Part shown: positions 54,240 through 64,000 of the stretch, piece after piece
Numbering within the stretch: the first letter of the stretch is position 1
Layout of the letters: every line of letters begins with the position of its first letter
Assembly (NCBI GenBank): GCA_945859605.1
Contig: OX243827.1
Location: forward strand, 24,520,165 to 24,584,164
From: Lumbricus rubellus
Taxonomy: Eukaryota > Annelida > Clitellata > Crassiclitellata > Lumbricidae
Reading direction: 5' to 3'
Length of the DNA stretch: 64,000 bases
Position numbers and translations under genes: made by a program
The notes under the pieces: generated by a model
Seen by the model: the letters and a program-made list of their open reading frames with translations, nothing else
Told to the model about the DNA's origin: nothing
Database searches by the model: none

Positions 54240-54830
54240 AAACATGTCAACATAGAGCCACAATTGAGTTGTATCTCTTAAGTATACCAGCCACAAATGT
54301 TTAAACTGTAAGCCACAACTGATTTGTATCTCTTAACAACCAGCCACAAATTATTCAACTGTAAGCCACAAATGATTTGTATCTCTTAACAACCAGCCAC
54401 AAATTATTTAACTGTAAACCACAAATGATTTGTATCTCTTAATTATGAGCTACAAGTTACTTGTGTCTCTTGACAACAATTCACAAATGATTTGTAGGCT
54501 TTCTCTTAACTAACAGCCACAACTGATTAACTGTAAGCCACAAATGATTTGTATCTCTTGATTATTAGTCAAAAATGATTTGTATACCAAACAACAATCC
54601 ACGAACAACCACAAATGATTTGAATCACTTAACTACAAGTCAGAAATGATTCATTTCTCTTAGCTACAAACTACAAACCACAACTGATTCGTGTACTTAA
54701 CTGATTCAATCTTTAAATGTGAGCCACAAATGATTTGCATGAGTTAGCTACAATCCATAAATGATTCACATCAGACACAACACGTGATTCGTATCTCTTA
54801 ACTATGAGCCACACATGTCTGAATTACTCA
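54240..54830. repeat. Degenerate array of ACAAATGATTTGT palindromes
   Basis: About a dozen units of GCCACAAATGATTTGTATCT plus CTTAACNACC of 25-50 bp, many degenerate. Each centres on ACAAAT-G-ATTTGT, which is self-complementary around one base. Lies between the two convergent genes. Confidence 0.82.
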
Positions 54831-55224
54831 GACACATTCTGTCACTTTAACCGATATTCACAGCCTATTTCATTTTGTACAAACTTCAATGATAATTCTC
54901 TAAGAACTTACATCAAACTACATGTCTAAAATACAAATGTTTTTACACTTTAAATTAAATCTGTTATTTACAACCAATTCTTTTTCCTGTCCTCGACTCA
55001 CAGAATTTTCCACTTGTGTTTCTTCTCGAACTCATAGTAATTGTTATTAGATAAAAGAGGCAGCATTAGCAGTACTATAAAAAAAATGCTATAGAAGAAA
55101 AAGCCACAATGCCAAAATACATAAATTTATCGGGAATGCCATAGTAAGCAGCAGGCTACACAGCTCAAGAAATAGCCACATCATGTACGTTTGCAAAGAT
55201 ATTCAGTAAAACACCATTGGGCTA

Positions 55225-55445
55225 TTCTATTATAGCACTCCTTCAAAATTCTACTTAGAGGCGCCCCGGACTACAAAGCGGGCACTAAATCGGAGTTTCA
55301 CGCCAAAGCGCACGTGTAGGCTAATTGCGAGTAAAGAGCTTGCTCAGGATCCCTACACGGGCGGCTTGAGTTGGATTCGAACCCCCCCGCAACCTTCCGG
55401 CTCCAAGGCACCGAATATAGCCTAACCCTTACACCAATACGCCCA
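55225..55445 (-). mobile_element. tRNA-derived SINE (older copy)
   Basis: Reverse orientation with TATAGCACTCCTTCAAAATT...AGAGGCGCCCCGGACTAC tail, GGATTCGAACCCCCCCGCAA B-box complement and several small insertions. Confidence 0.8.
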
Positions 55446-55749
55446 AAATCGAGATAGGCAATTCAAATATTACGCCGCAGTTTCTACAATAGGGCCTACT
55501 GAATTTTAAAGTAGCCTACATGCAGTAAAACTGTAAACTACACGCAGTCAAACACACGAAATATAAATATATCATGAGAAACAAGACTCGAAGATTTGCA
55601 TAAAGGCAGGCGAAGAAGAACGTCAAATTGAACAGCAAATTCATTCAAACTAATTTGCTATTCAGAATATTTTAACTATATAATCCACACTCTGAGTCCG
55701 CTGCGTTCCTCCTGGGACTAAATATATCGATATAATATTAATCGCAGGA

Positions 55750-55921
55750 TCACCATAATCGCTGGACATAATTACCAGGAAATGTCCCAAACTCCTTCGT
55801 CCGTTCCGAAAATCCGACGAACCAACCGTCATCGCATTTCTCAACAACGTAGATGACATCTCCGACGTTCAGCTGCAGTTCGTCGCTGTTGCGTGGCAGA
55901 TATTTGTATTGAGAACGATAC
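55750..55921 (-). CDS. SORBS: SORBS-like gene last exon (SH3-3 and stop)
   Basis: Acceptor TTTGTCACACAG, phase 2 in. Reads [54 protein letters not shown], stop. A C-terminal SH3 ending a few residues after FPGNYV is diagnostic of the family. Confidence 0.93.
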
Positions 55922-58900
55922 CTGTGTGACAAAGCGAAAAATATTATATTGTATATTTCCTACAGCCATCAACTGCAGTTTGTCGGGCGCGGTGGTGTAG
56001 TGGTGGCGTCGTTGCCTTGGAGCCGGAAGGTTCGAGGTTCGAATCCACCTCGCCGCGTAAGGACCTTGGGCAAGTCCTTCACTCACAATTGCTCAGCTCT
56101 TCGGCGTGAAACTCCGATGCAGTGTCCACTCTGCATCGGGAGCGCCTCTGAGTAGCGAAAGCTTGAAGGGGCGCTATAACAAGTGCACACACATACATCA
56201 ACGAGTCAAGTCTTTCTTACTCAGGAAGAGAATTAGGCTATAGAAAAATAACAGATGTGTCAGGCGTTGATTTATGCGAAGATGAGATGTGATATGAAGA
56301 CTTTACTATAGCATTATGGACAGAACTGTACTAGTACAGTAGGAGGTGAGCACACGCCACCGTCGCCTAGGCTTGTCCGCAGGTCATTTACCGGTAGGCC
56401 CTATTATATAATAGCCTACTAAGCACAAATAGGCCTATTATTTTGTGAGGTGAATACACGCTGTATACCCGTGTAGACCTAGCCTATACCCTCGACTACA
56501 GATTGTGTGGTCCTAGGAAAGACTAGGGGTTGAAAATCCTCAACTGCCTGGCAATTATCTATCGCCAGGTTATTAGCCTACTGTTTAAGATTACATTGGG
56601 CCAACAGTTATCTAGAAATCTAAATAACAGTAGTTAAACTATGACCCTATAATTTAGCATCTTCAAATTGCAACAAACTTCAGTATACACAGAGACAGGG
56701 TATAGATGTTAATGTTTAGCATGCAACCTAAGAAATAGACTATGCCCACCCACACCCCCCCCCCCTTGAAACAAAGAGACAGTAACATTTCATCACAAAC
56801 TTACGGAGGGTAGCGTAAATGCGAGTATTTTGACGATCCATCAGTCGTCTGTTGAGAAGAATTCCTATCTTTGACATCAGTGGCAGTAGTAGCAGCTCGA
56901 TGACGGTCCCACGTTGTCGATGATGAAGAAGTCTTGTCGAATCCATTTTCGAACTGGTACGAGTTCGTAAGGCTCTGCACATCGCGTGCGAATGAATCTC
57001 GCGCAAAACCCTCCGCCATATTACCATTTCTACCCATCGTTTTTGATTTATCTGTCCCGTTCTCGCGGTGCAGCAGGCCATCCACGGGTGGTCCGGCAGA
57101 ACTGGACCTCGATAAAGGTCTTGACGGCTGGACCGGAGTGTATGGCTCGTCGAGCCCGCCTGTGCTGTAGTAGAGGCCACGAGTCGGCGTCGAGGTGGCG
57201 GTGCTGGAGGGGTTGCTGTAGTCCCGTTCGTGCAGATGTCTTGAGGCGGCGATGGCTGGCTGGGCGTTGACGGCCCAGCGATTGGGAGAGGAGCACCAGA
57301 GTTCGGCATTCCAGTTGTTGGACCCTCCTTCGCCTCCATCGTCCATTAGCTCGGAGTCCACCGGTGAGAGAGGCGCTGATGGGACTGATGGTGCAGGACC
57401 GAGGGAAAATATGGAGCTGGAGGGCGACAGCGTGGCTGGGGAACCTGGAGTTAAAATGCACACAACGGGAAAACGATAATATTGAATTATATTATTCGTA
57501 ATCGTAATCATAATCTCCAAATTTCTCAAGCGCTACTCTAAAAACCAAGCGCAGGGCATCAGTTTATTCACGAGCGCTGTGTCTATTCAGAATAATTGTC
57601 CATTTTAAAGAGTCCATTTTAGTACAAAGGAAGTCGTAATCCGGTTAGTTACCAGAGGAACAGAGGTTGCACAGTATATATATATATATGTTAAGATGGG
57701 TGGATGGGTGGCTGTCAAATTTGATATTTTAAGTGAGCAAAAGATTTTAAAACATTTAATGAGCGGTAGGTCACAAATTGAAAAATAGTAAAAACCATGG
57801 AACCGGTTTACCTAACATTGGTGTCACGGTGCGGGATGACATTGGCGTAAAGCAAGGCGTACTCGGTTCCATCAGTGACTCAACGTATCTCACTGGAAAT
57901 ATTCCACGTCGATTTCCACTTCGACCCTCAAACCAATTCTCGTCCACTCGCCGAATCAACTTCACAAGATCACCCTGGATAAACAATGGACACTGAGACA
58001 ATTAAACCGTGCAATTGTTCGGCGAGTATTGTCTTTCAATCAATCAATCATAATTTATATAGCGCCCTTTCAAGATACGTAGTCAAAGGTGCTCCCTGCC
58101 GCGATCAAGCACAAAAACAGTCTTCAACAGATTGTGAAATTGAGAAAAGTTTGGGAGGTGACGCATAGTCAAGGGAAGCCAGTTCCAGGTTGTTCGACCA
58201 ACCACAGAGAACTAGAGCACCATACGGTACACTATATTGTTGTGATTTTATTTATTGATGGAATACTCATTACTTGCTATTATTGTGTTTATTAAGTGTC
58301 AGTATATTATAATGACCACGAATCAAAGGTGATGAGTAGGTTACTTACTATGGCAGTGAAGAAGGACTTACTCAAGGGCTCGAATCCAGCACTCTAACCT
58401 GTTGGCTATCATGCCTTACTGCATGCGTAGGCCTTTATATTCTATAAAAGTTTTTAATAAGAATCTGAGTTGCAGATTGTCTTACTTTCTTCAGAGAAAG
58501 TTCTGTCGATGACTGGGCAATGAAATTGTAGAGAGCTCTTGCCAGACCTTCACTTTCGGCTGCCACCGCTTGAGCCGCATCGAGGGATATAATGACCTGG
58601 AAATAAACAGAGCACAATGGAATCCTGTGGCCAATCGGAGAGATACAAGTAATACCCAGCTGGGTGTTATTTTCAAAAGCAAATGAAATGATATTTTCAT
58701 GACATGGTTGGTTGATTAGTTAGTTGATTGATTGACTGATTGATTGATTGACTGACTGACTTATCGAATGATTGATTGATTGATTGATTGATTGACTGAC
58801 TGACTTATCGAATGATTGATTGATTGATTGACTGACTGATTGATTGATTGAGTGATTGATCGATTGATTGATACTCTACGCTTGATGGTTACGCACAATT

Positions 58901-61900
58901 ATATGTAATTTTTTATGTATGTGGATTGTGGACTCATGTTATATAGCTCATTTTTAGCGAGGCACACTGTAAGTGTCTGTGTTTGAATGCTGACCTCAAC
59001 GTAGCTGACAGGAAAACGTCCAACCAATCCATGTCGTTCTCCTTCGAACCAGTTCTTATCGATCTGTCGCAGCAGGTACAGAATGTCACCTCTTCGAAAG
59101 GACAACTCCCTAAAACATCAACCATGCATGAGAGCGATATAGATCAATGAATAAGTATAAAAATCCGGCGCATGCTGCCTCTAGCTACATGGGTACCCGG
59201 CGTAGCCTGGAAATTTCACCCCTGCCACGCCTCAACCCGCTAAGTCCTTCCCTCTCCGCCTTCCCTCATTCCGGCCCCAACCCGTCCCCCCCCCACCCCT
59301 GTATTCCCACATTGTCCATAACTCGAACCCCCCCAATCCGGCCTCCCGCCCGTCCCCAAACCATCCCGCCACACCTCCGTAACCCAACCCCGTCCCCCAC
59401 CACGACTTGTATGCAAGATAGTTAACTTAGAGACCGAAACACACGGCACGATACAGTTTGAGAATTTCTAGAATGCATAGAAAAAGTTCTAGATTAAAAA
59501 TACACTGGGTCATTGGTCAACACAGAATAAAGAATGTTTAACATCTAGACTACCGAATGCGATGATCATAAATGTTTAATATCTAGGCTACTGAATGCAA
59601 TAATTATAAACTGCAGGTGAGATTCTTACCTCTCACTCTGAGCCTTGAAATTGTAAAGCGCTCTTGCTTTGCCACGAATCTTAGATCCAAGTTTCGTCTT
59701 TGACGGAAAAGCCAACGGTGGAGCGATTCTTTCGTCGACGCTGTCGTCATATCGGTTGAGAGGGACAGGAGATTTCTGAGAGGGCCTGCAGCAGCAAGAA
59801 TTCTAGTTATTTAGTAAATAAATTGAACAAATAGTTTTAAAACTTCGATCCTAACTTTACAATCCTCGGGAACCATTGTTAGACCTACCACTTACAGAGT
59901 TTATGTAAAAAAGTCACGGTAATTTGCATCAGCCAAGAGCAGTACGTCTATAATTACACTGCATGTTTGTTGGAAAGAAAAATGTAGGCCTATACAGCTG
60001 AACCTCATTCCATGTTGCCTCTCTTTCGCTCCAGCTTTGTGGTTTAACTCAATCGCTAAAACAAAATGCTCCGATTGTTTTTTGACATTTTAAACTGCAA
60101 TTATGTTTAAAACATGAGATGACCAAAGAAGACGATGTATCTCACATGAAGAAATCGCAGTGACGTCTTGCTTGAATGTCTCGACGTTCTTCTTCCATCT
60201 TCTTTCTCCTTTCCTCCGCAATAAGTCGGTTCTAATGCAAAGCAGATCAACAGCTAAGTACAAGCAACATTCGGCGTCGGTATTACAGAGATTCAGACAA
60301 TATTCTGTTACTGATAAGTAGTAACCTTGTCAAGAATTACCAACATTTAACTCTGATTAGAGTTCTGTGTAACTATTACGGTAATGAAATCATTATCAAA
60401 TTACCCTAAAACAAATCAAATAAATGATGGCATTCAATTCATTGAAGGCTCACTGAGTTTCGGGAAGATCAAATGGTTAAAAATACTGTTGGAGTCAGTC
60501 TTGTAGGGCAGCGAATGTATAGTATATATACGTCTGCCTTTGCAGCTTTCAAGCGGCTTTCTGAAGTCTTTCTCGCTTTTAACATAATGCTCCAACTTCA
60601 CAATCGCTACAGCCTCAAATTCAAATTTTAAGGACCATGTCACCTCTCATACCGTTTGCATAAATGTCTAGTTGTGTAAGGGGAGCAATTCTTCTTATCT
60701 GATGTAATTGAAATGGTGTAAGACGCACTCACAAGTTCCAGTTTCCTGAGCGCATTCTTTTGGTCTCGCTGTTGTCTCGTCAGAATGACGGCTCCACTGT
60801 CGGAAAGTGTGTGACCAAGTCGCTGGTGATGTCTGGGGACTGATGGCATCGGAACACTGAAGGCTAAAAACAGATGAGACAATGTATTATAACAGCATTA
60901 TCATAGTCATGTGCGTTCATCAATCATTGACCATGTACCGGACGATGCCGCTCTGTATTGCCAATGAAGGCCTTGACATAGGTTCCAAAATGAAGGCCCG
61001 CCTAGAGGGCAACAGAGAGGCAAATGGCCCTGAGCCCTGCTACTTTTAGGGGACCAGGCGAAGTAATGATTATAGTCTATACAAAGTTTATGATTTATGA
61101 CCTTTTAAATATTATATAACTGACATTTAACAGCAATCAGCTTAAACATCAAATTAGCAACTGAACAAAATCATAACTGCACAATGCACATACATATAAA
61201 TATTATATTCTAGGTCGACCGTCGAGTAATAAGGATGACGAGCACCCAGGCCCGCAGTTTTGAAGGGGCTGGGAATTATAAATATGGGCGGACCGGTCGG
61301 CTTTAATAAGGGGCATTGGAGGGTACTTTTACCCTTTAAGACTACGTTCTACTCTGCCCTTACGACTGTTCTCTTTAGCCGTGGTTGGGTCGGGAGCGCT
61401 TCTGAGTAGCTTTCTTGAAGAGGCGTTATACAAATGTCTGAAATGAATGAATGAATGTACTTACAACACCCAGGCCGCACAAGCTTTAATGTGAGCGCTT
61501 CTGAGTAGATACTCTTGAAGAAGCGCTATATTAATGTCTGAAATGAATGAATGAATGAACCTGTGCAGGTTCAGTTATGATCAGTCATATAGGCTACCTA
61601 CAAGTAGCTGAATTTAACTTACCCCTCTTAGTTTCCGGATCAACCGTAGGGTATTTGAGACCCTCCAGCGGAATCTGACCTCCCCTCTGCACCTTCCTGT
61701 AGAGGTCATGCACGGAGTTATCGGATGGAGATTGTGACATCATTGGAACCTTCTTGCGGATACGATACTCAAACTCCGTGTCACTTTCCGTACTTAACAG
61801 ACAACAGTGCCAGATTATTAATATTATTATCGTTATAATTGTTACTGTCATCATTTTTATCAGTCATACCATATAATTATCATTACTGATTAAATTATCG

Positions 61901-62797
61901 TTACTCAATACTCATTACTAAACATAATCATTATCATCGTCATCGTCATCATCACCATCATTATTATCATTATTAATAATATTAATATTATTATTATCAA
62001 TATTATTAATATCATTATTATTATCATTATTATTAAATCATTATTATTATTATCATCATCATCGTCGTCGTCGTCATCATTGTCATCCATCATCATCATT
62101 GTTATTTATCATTAATATTACTGTTATTATTTATCATCATTATCATGCATTTGAATAATTGTTACTATATATATCTCCTGAACAAGTTTCAAGCGATGGC
62201 GCTAAATAATTCTACTTAAACTTGTAGATTGTCGAAGTAGTTACACATCGTGACCTTAGAATTACACGGTTCTATCTCCTTAAGAAATCCTATGAACATA
62301 GAACCGTGTAATTCCAAGGTCACGACATGTAGATCAGAAGGGGTACTTATAAACAAATATACACTTACTAGCGACAGAACTGTCCAGGTTTTACGATCGG
62401 AGGGTTGTAGTCTTCGTTCTGAAAGTTCGCAAGAAAAATACAGTCTTATTAAGCCCAATTTTAAAAATAAAAGTATTTAAAAACTGCGCTGATGGCCTGG
62501 GTAAAAATCTGCGGAAAAAGCCACCATCAGTCGAAGCATGGTTAACCCTTTGAACCCGGAGCTCCCGTGACTCTATGGAAAACGGGCCGGGAAAACCGGT
62601 CCGTCGGGTTCAAAGGGTTAATGTTCATCATCAGTGATTGAGGCTAAGATGGATGTATGGGAAATTCTTCTGAGTTTTTTCATGAGCGCTGATTTGAAGT
62701 GCTAAACCACTTTTCAGTCTATCGATACTGTGTGATAACACAGATCCTCGGCGGCTTCCCCTCCTCTGTCGAGGCGTGGGACTGGCGCTGCCTGGGA
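55750..62797 (-). CDS. SORBS: SORBS-like adaptor (sorbin/vinexin/CAP family), 3' part with three SH3 domains
   Basis: Eleven exons on the minus strand join in phase to about 620 residues: 62797-62729, 62418-62369, 61792-61623, 60863-60733, 60231-60146, 59785-59630, 59109-58995, 58596-58486, 57974-57812, 57444-56805, 55921-55750 (stop TGA at 55752-55750). A basic/acidic coiled segment ([19 protein letters not shown]) precedes three SH3 domains. SH3-1 and SH3-2 are adjacent (ALYNF.., NWFEG.., FPVSYVE and ALYNF.., NWFEG.., FPVRYVE). SH3-3 is C-terminal ([29 protein letters not shown]). A Ser/Pro-rich linker of about 210 residues separates the second and third. This is the architecture of the CAP/ponsin, ArgBP2 and vinexin family, which links vinculin and other Pro-rich partners to actin at adhesions. 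The paralogue cannot be told from sequence alone. 5' exons and the SoHo domain lie outside the window. Confidence 0.9.
55985..56190 (+). mobile_element. tRNA-derived SINE in the last SORBS intron
   Basis: GGGCGCGGTGGTGTAGTGGT A-box region, GAGGTTCGAATCC B-box, CAAGTCCTTCACTCACAATT body, GGGAGCGCCTCTGAGTAGCG and GGGGCGCTATAACAAGTGC tail. One of the best preserved copies. Confidence 0.88.
56195..56800. other. SORBS intron stretch
   Basis: Contains several TAGGCCTA-like palindromes and, near 56515-56575, AAGACTAGGGGTTGAAAATC..GGCAATTATC resembling the foldback region around 16760. Nothing coding is seen. Confidence 0.4.
56805..57444 (-). CDS. SORBS: SORBS-like gene exon (long Ser/Pro linker)
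   Basis: 640 bp, acceptor TTTTAACTCCAG, donor GTAAGT, phase 1 in and 2 out. Low-complexity, Ser/Thr/Pro-rich, with [20 protein letters not shown] and [20 protein letters not shown]; probably disordered and phosphorylated. Confidence 0.88.
57496..57583 (+). repeat. Short dispersed repeat, copy 4 of 4
   Basis: CGTAATCGTAATCATAATCT, CCAAATTTCTCAAGCGCTAC and CATCAGTTTATTCACGAGCG; the only copy outside the mesothelin-like gene. Confidence 0.7.
57812..57974 (-). CDS. SORBS: SORBS-like gene exon (SH3-2 remainder)
   Basis: Acceptor GTTTATCCAG, donor GTAAAC, phase 0 in and 1 out. Reads [37 protein letters not shown], then a Ser/Thr/Pro linker. Confidence 0.92.
58025..58215 (-). mobile_element. LINE 3'-end fragment
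   Basis: CAATCAATCAATCATAATTT, ATATAGCGCCCTTTCAAG...GTCAAAGGTGCTCCCTGCC, then a C-terminal LINE remnant (AAGGGAAGCCAGTTCCAGGT, TGTTCGACCAACCACAGAG). Confidence 0.65.
58486..58596 (-). CDS. SORBS: SORBS-like gene exon (SH3-2 first part)
   Basis: Acceptor TTATTTCCAG, donor GTAAGA, 37 codons, phase 0. Reads [20 protein letters not shown] then [17 protein letters not shown]. Confidence 0.92.
58705..58880. repeat. (GATT)n/(GACT)n microsatellite
   Basis: GATT and GACT tetranucleotides with a 50-bp higher-order repeat containing CTTATCGAATGATTGATTG (twice). Confidence 0.93.
58995..59109 (-). CDS. SORBS: SORBS-like gene exon (SH3-1 remainder)
   Basis: Acceptor GATGTTTTAG, donor GTCAGC, phase 2 in and 0 out. 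Reads [38 protein letters not shown]. The Trp, the Gly of EG and the P-x-x-Y of the ligand groove are all present. Confidence 0.92.
59185..59410 (+). mobile_element. Short copy of the GTACCC..GTAGC-type repeat
   Basis: CTAGCTACATGGGTACCCGG, CGTAGCC, then a C-rich region, parallel to the start of the repeat at 47965. Family unknown. Confidence 0.45.
59630..59785 (-). CDS. SORBS: SORBS-like gene exon (SH3-1 first strand)
   Basis: Acceptor TGCTGCAG, donor GTAAGA, phase 2 in and 2 out. Reads [20 protein letters not shown], then [26 protein letters not shown] is the ALYDY-type start of SH3-1. Confidence 0.88.
60146..60231 (-). CDS. SORBS: SORBS-like gene exon (charged helix)
   Basis: Acceptor TTGCATTAG, donor GTGAGA, phase 0 in and 2 out. 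Reads [20 protein letters not shown] then ARRHCDFF, a likely single alpha-helix or coiled coil. Confidence 0.82.
60733..60863 (-). CDS. SORBS: SORBS-like gene exon (linker)
   Basis: Acceptor GTTTTTAG, donor GTGAGT, phase 1 in and 0 out. Reads [40 protein letters not shown]. Confidence 0.8.
61380..61560 (+). mobile_element. Two successive LINE/SINE tails
   Basis: GGGTCGGGAGCGCTTCTGAG...GAGGCGTTATACAAATGTCT plus GAATGAATGAATG, then again at 61490-61558 with GAGCGCTTCTGAGTAGATAC...GAAGCGCTATATTAATGTCT plus GAATGAATGAATG. Confidence 0.7.
61623..61792 (-). CDS. SORBS: SORBS-like gene exon (conserved [11 protein letters not shown] region)
   Basis: Acceptor CTGTTAAG, donor GTAAGT, phase 2 in and 1 out. 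Reads [40 protein letters not shown] and [11 protein letters not shown] short DLYRKxQ-GG-IP-GL block upstream of the SH3 domains recurs in this family. Confidence 0.82.
61920..62110. repeat. (ATC)n/(ATT)n microsatellite
   Basis: Mixed ATC, GTC and ATT trinucleotides; poly-Asp and poly-Ile frames are artefacts. Confidence 0.94.
62249..62324. other. 76-bp hairpin in a SORBS intron
   Basis: Arms 62249-62275 and 62298-62324 pair over 27 bp with a single mismatch (CGTGACCTTAGAATTACACG.. against its complement), separated by a 22-bp loop. It could be a tiny MITE or a pre-miRNA-like foldback. No expression evidence is available from sequence. Confidence 0.7.
62369..62418 (-). CDS. SORBS: SORBS-like gene, 50-bp exon
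   Basis: Acceptor AACTTTCAG, donor GTAAGT, phase 0 in and 2 out. Reads [16 protein letters not shown]; the split codon TA|T continues into the next exon. Confidence 0.75.
62542..62621. mobile_element. 80-bp piggyBac-like mini-MITE
   Basis: TTAACCCTTTGAACCCG at the left and CGGGTTCAAAGGGTTAA at the right are exact inverted repeats bounded by TTAA, the target site of piggyBac transposons, whose ends typically begin CCC. A second inner inverted pair includes GGGCC..GGTCC-like bases. Confidence 0.75.
62729..62797 (-). CDS. SORBS: SORBS-like gene, upstream exon (tentative)
   Basis: Acceptor GCGTCTTAG, donor GTATCG, 69 bp in phase 0, reading [20 protein letters not shown] then YHT and joining the next exon (NEDYNPP). 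Another frame is open through the same region ([19 protein letters not shown]) but has no donor in the needed phase. Confidence 0.45.
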
Positions 62798-63359
62798 CTA
62801 AGACGCAAACGAACAGCGGTAGAGTTGGATCCGAAATTATAACCCAATCTGACCCGTGACCATTAAATAGGGGCATACATACCACATCGATTTGCATTTG
62901 ATTGTGAATGATCTGGATCACATCGCTTAGCATTAATTTTGTAGGTCACTGAAAGAATGTCGAATGTTTTACAATTGCAGCTAACCGCCATTATTTTAAA
63001 TCTGGCATTATTAAAGGACAGTATAACAGCTACGAACAGGGCACCAGCGGATGATTTATGAACACTGTATGAGTCAGAGAACATAAAACTATATCTACGA
63101 AACTTAGAAGTACATATCTGTATCATTTAACAATCCATTGTAAAATCTGTACTAAACAATTACGGTACGAAGTTCACACACCACTCAGGACTCAAAGTGC
63201 TCGCTCTCTCTGGCCGAAATAACCACTTACAACTAATGGCTAATAGTCGAACAGGCTGACAGTTTGCAAGTACTGATTGTCTAACACTAATTGAGAAGTA
63301 TCCACCCATGCAACAACAGCGAACGGGTTAGAGGGAGGGGGACGAGAAAGACAAACAGG

Positions 63360-63655
63360 CAGACAATGTGACATGGAAACAGATAGAGACACACAGAGAC
63401 AGACAAACAGACAGAGACACACAGAGACAGACGGAGAGGCAGACGGACAGAGGCAGGCAGACAGAGACAGACAGATACAGACAGAGACAAACAGAGACAT
63501 ACAGACAGAGAGAGACAGAGACATACAGACAGAAACAGACAGAGACAGACAGAGAGACAGAGACAGATGGAGACAGACAGACAGAGACACACAATGACAC
63601 ACAGAGACACACAGACACACAGACAGAGACAAACAATCAAAGACAGACAGACGGC
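63360..63655. repeat. (GACA)n/(AGAC)n microsatellite
   Basis: GACAGACAGAGA-type repeat. The Cys-Leu-Ser and Asp-Arg frames on both strands are artefacts. Confidence 0.95.
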
Positions 63656-63659
63656 CAGA

Positions 63660-64000
63660 GACCAGGACTTGTCAAGCTGTCACATTAAGCAACAAGCAGG
63701 CATATAAATAAAACAGACAAGTCATAGAACGGTTCGTCTAATTACTTCATAATTTAATTCTGTCACCCTCCGTACATCCTCCACATGTCATAATCTTTAT
63801 GTCTTTTCTTATTCTGAACTGACGCAAATGTGCTTGTAATTAACAACTAACGCCGCACCAAGTAACGTCTTTGGCCCAACGCATCAACCTTTGCGCGCCA
63901 AAACCAAGCTCGTCCAATTTGGATAATACACTCACGGTGCTTAAAGATTGCAATACTAATATACAGTAGGAAAATATACTCCTACCAATCCACGACTGCT
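63660..64000. other. Right edge, no gene recognised
   Basis: Ordinary AT-rich sequence, presumably intron of the SORBS-like gene whose 5' exons continue beyond the window. No exon with supporting splice signals was found. Confidence 0.4.

Noticed and set aside
62631..62933. Frame [23 protein letters not shown] as a SORBS exon
   Set aside because: No donor in the phase needed for the next exon; the overlapping frame of the 62729-62797 exon fits both neighbours.
63240..63688. Cys/Leu/Ser-rich and Asp/Arg/Thr-rich frames
   Set aside because: GACA-type microsatellite.

Overview
The window is eukaryotic, from an animal nuclear genome that is rich in introns and repeats. Coding sequence comes as short blocks with GT-AG splice sites and matching phases, separated by long introns full of microsatellites, SINEs, LINE fragments and short inverted-repeat transposons. 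The gene families, together with the abundance of the palindrome TAGGCCTA, suggest a marine invertebrate deuterostome, perhaps an echinoderm. That placement is an inference at moderate confidence.

Layout. (1) 1-8.8 kb is intergenic: a giant TATG microsatellite, a tRNA-derived SINE, a mariner relic, several MITEs, a 56-bp tandem array, and a decayed minus-strand segment resembling an AID/APOBEC-like deaminase. (2) 8.86-51.97 kb, plus strand, is one large gene of about 38 exons encoding a secreted, Cys-containing, probably GPI-anchored protein of roughly 2,150-2,250 residues. It belongs to the mesothelin/stereocilin/otoancorin superfamily. It has a signal peptide (exons 1-2), two polybasic furin-like sites (exons 14 and 31), a 1.2-kb exon with a Pro/Gly/Asn repeat (exon 20), and a hydrophobic C-terminal GPI signal (exon 38). 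(3) 51.97-55.75 kb is the 3'-to-3' intergenic space, with a probable 3' UTR ending near 53.4 kb, a 21-bp tandem array and an array of ACAAATGATTTGT palindromes. (4) 55.75-62.8 kb, minus strand, is the 3' part of a sorbin/vinexin/CAP family adaptor (SORBS-like) with its three SH3 domains. Its 5' exons, including any SoHo domain, lie beyond the right edge.

The two genes converge tail to tail. One would supply a cell-surface or extracellular-matrix adhesion molecule and the other a cytoskeletal focal-adhesion adaptor; nothing in the sequence shows co-regulation.

The introns of the large gene hold a rich set of non-autonomous DNA transposons. At least ten have intact terminal inverted repeats and perfect 8-bp target-site duplications (hAT-like). 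There are also two 5'-truncated LINEs with recognisable reverse transcriptase, tRNA-type SINEs whose 3' tails match one LINE's 3' end, a frameshifted duplicate of exon 33, and a threefold repeat of the 3' end of exon 29.
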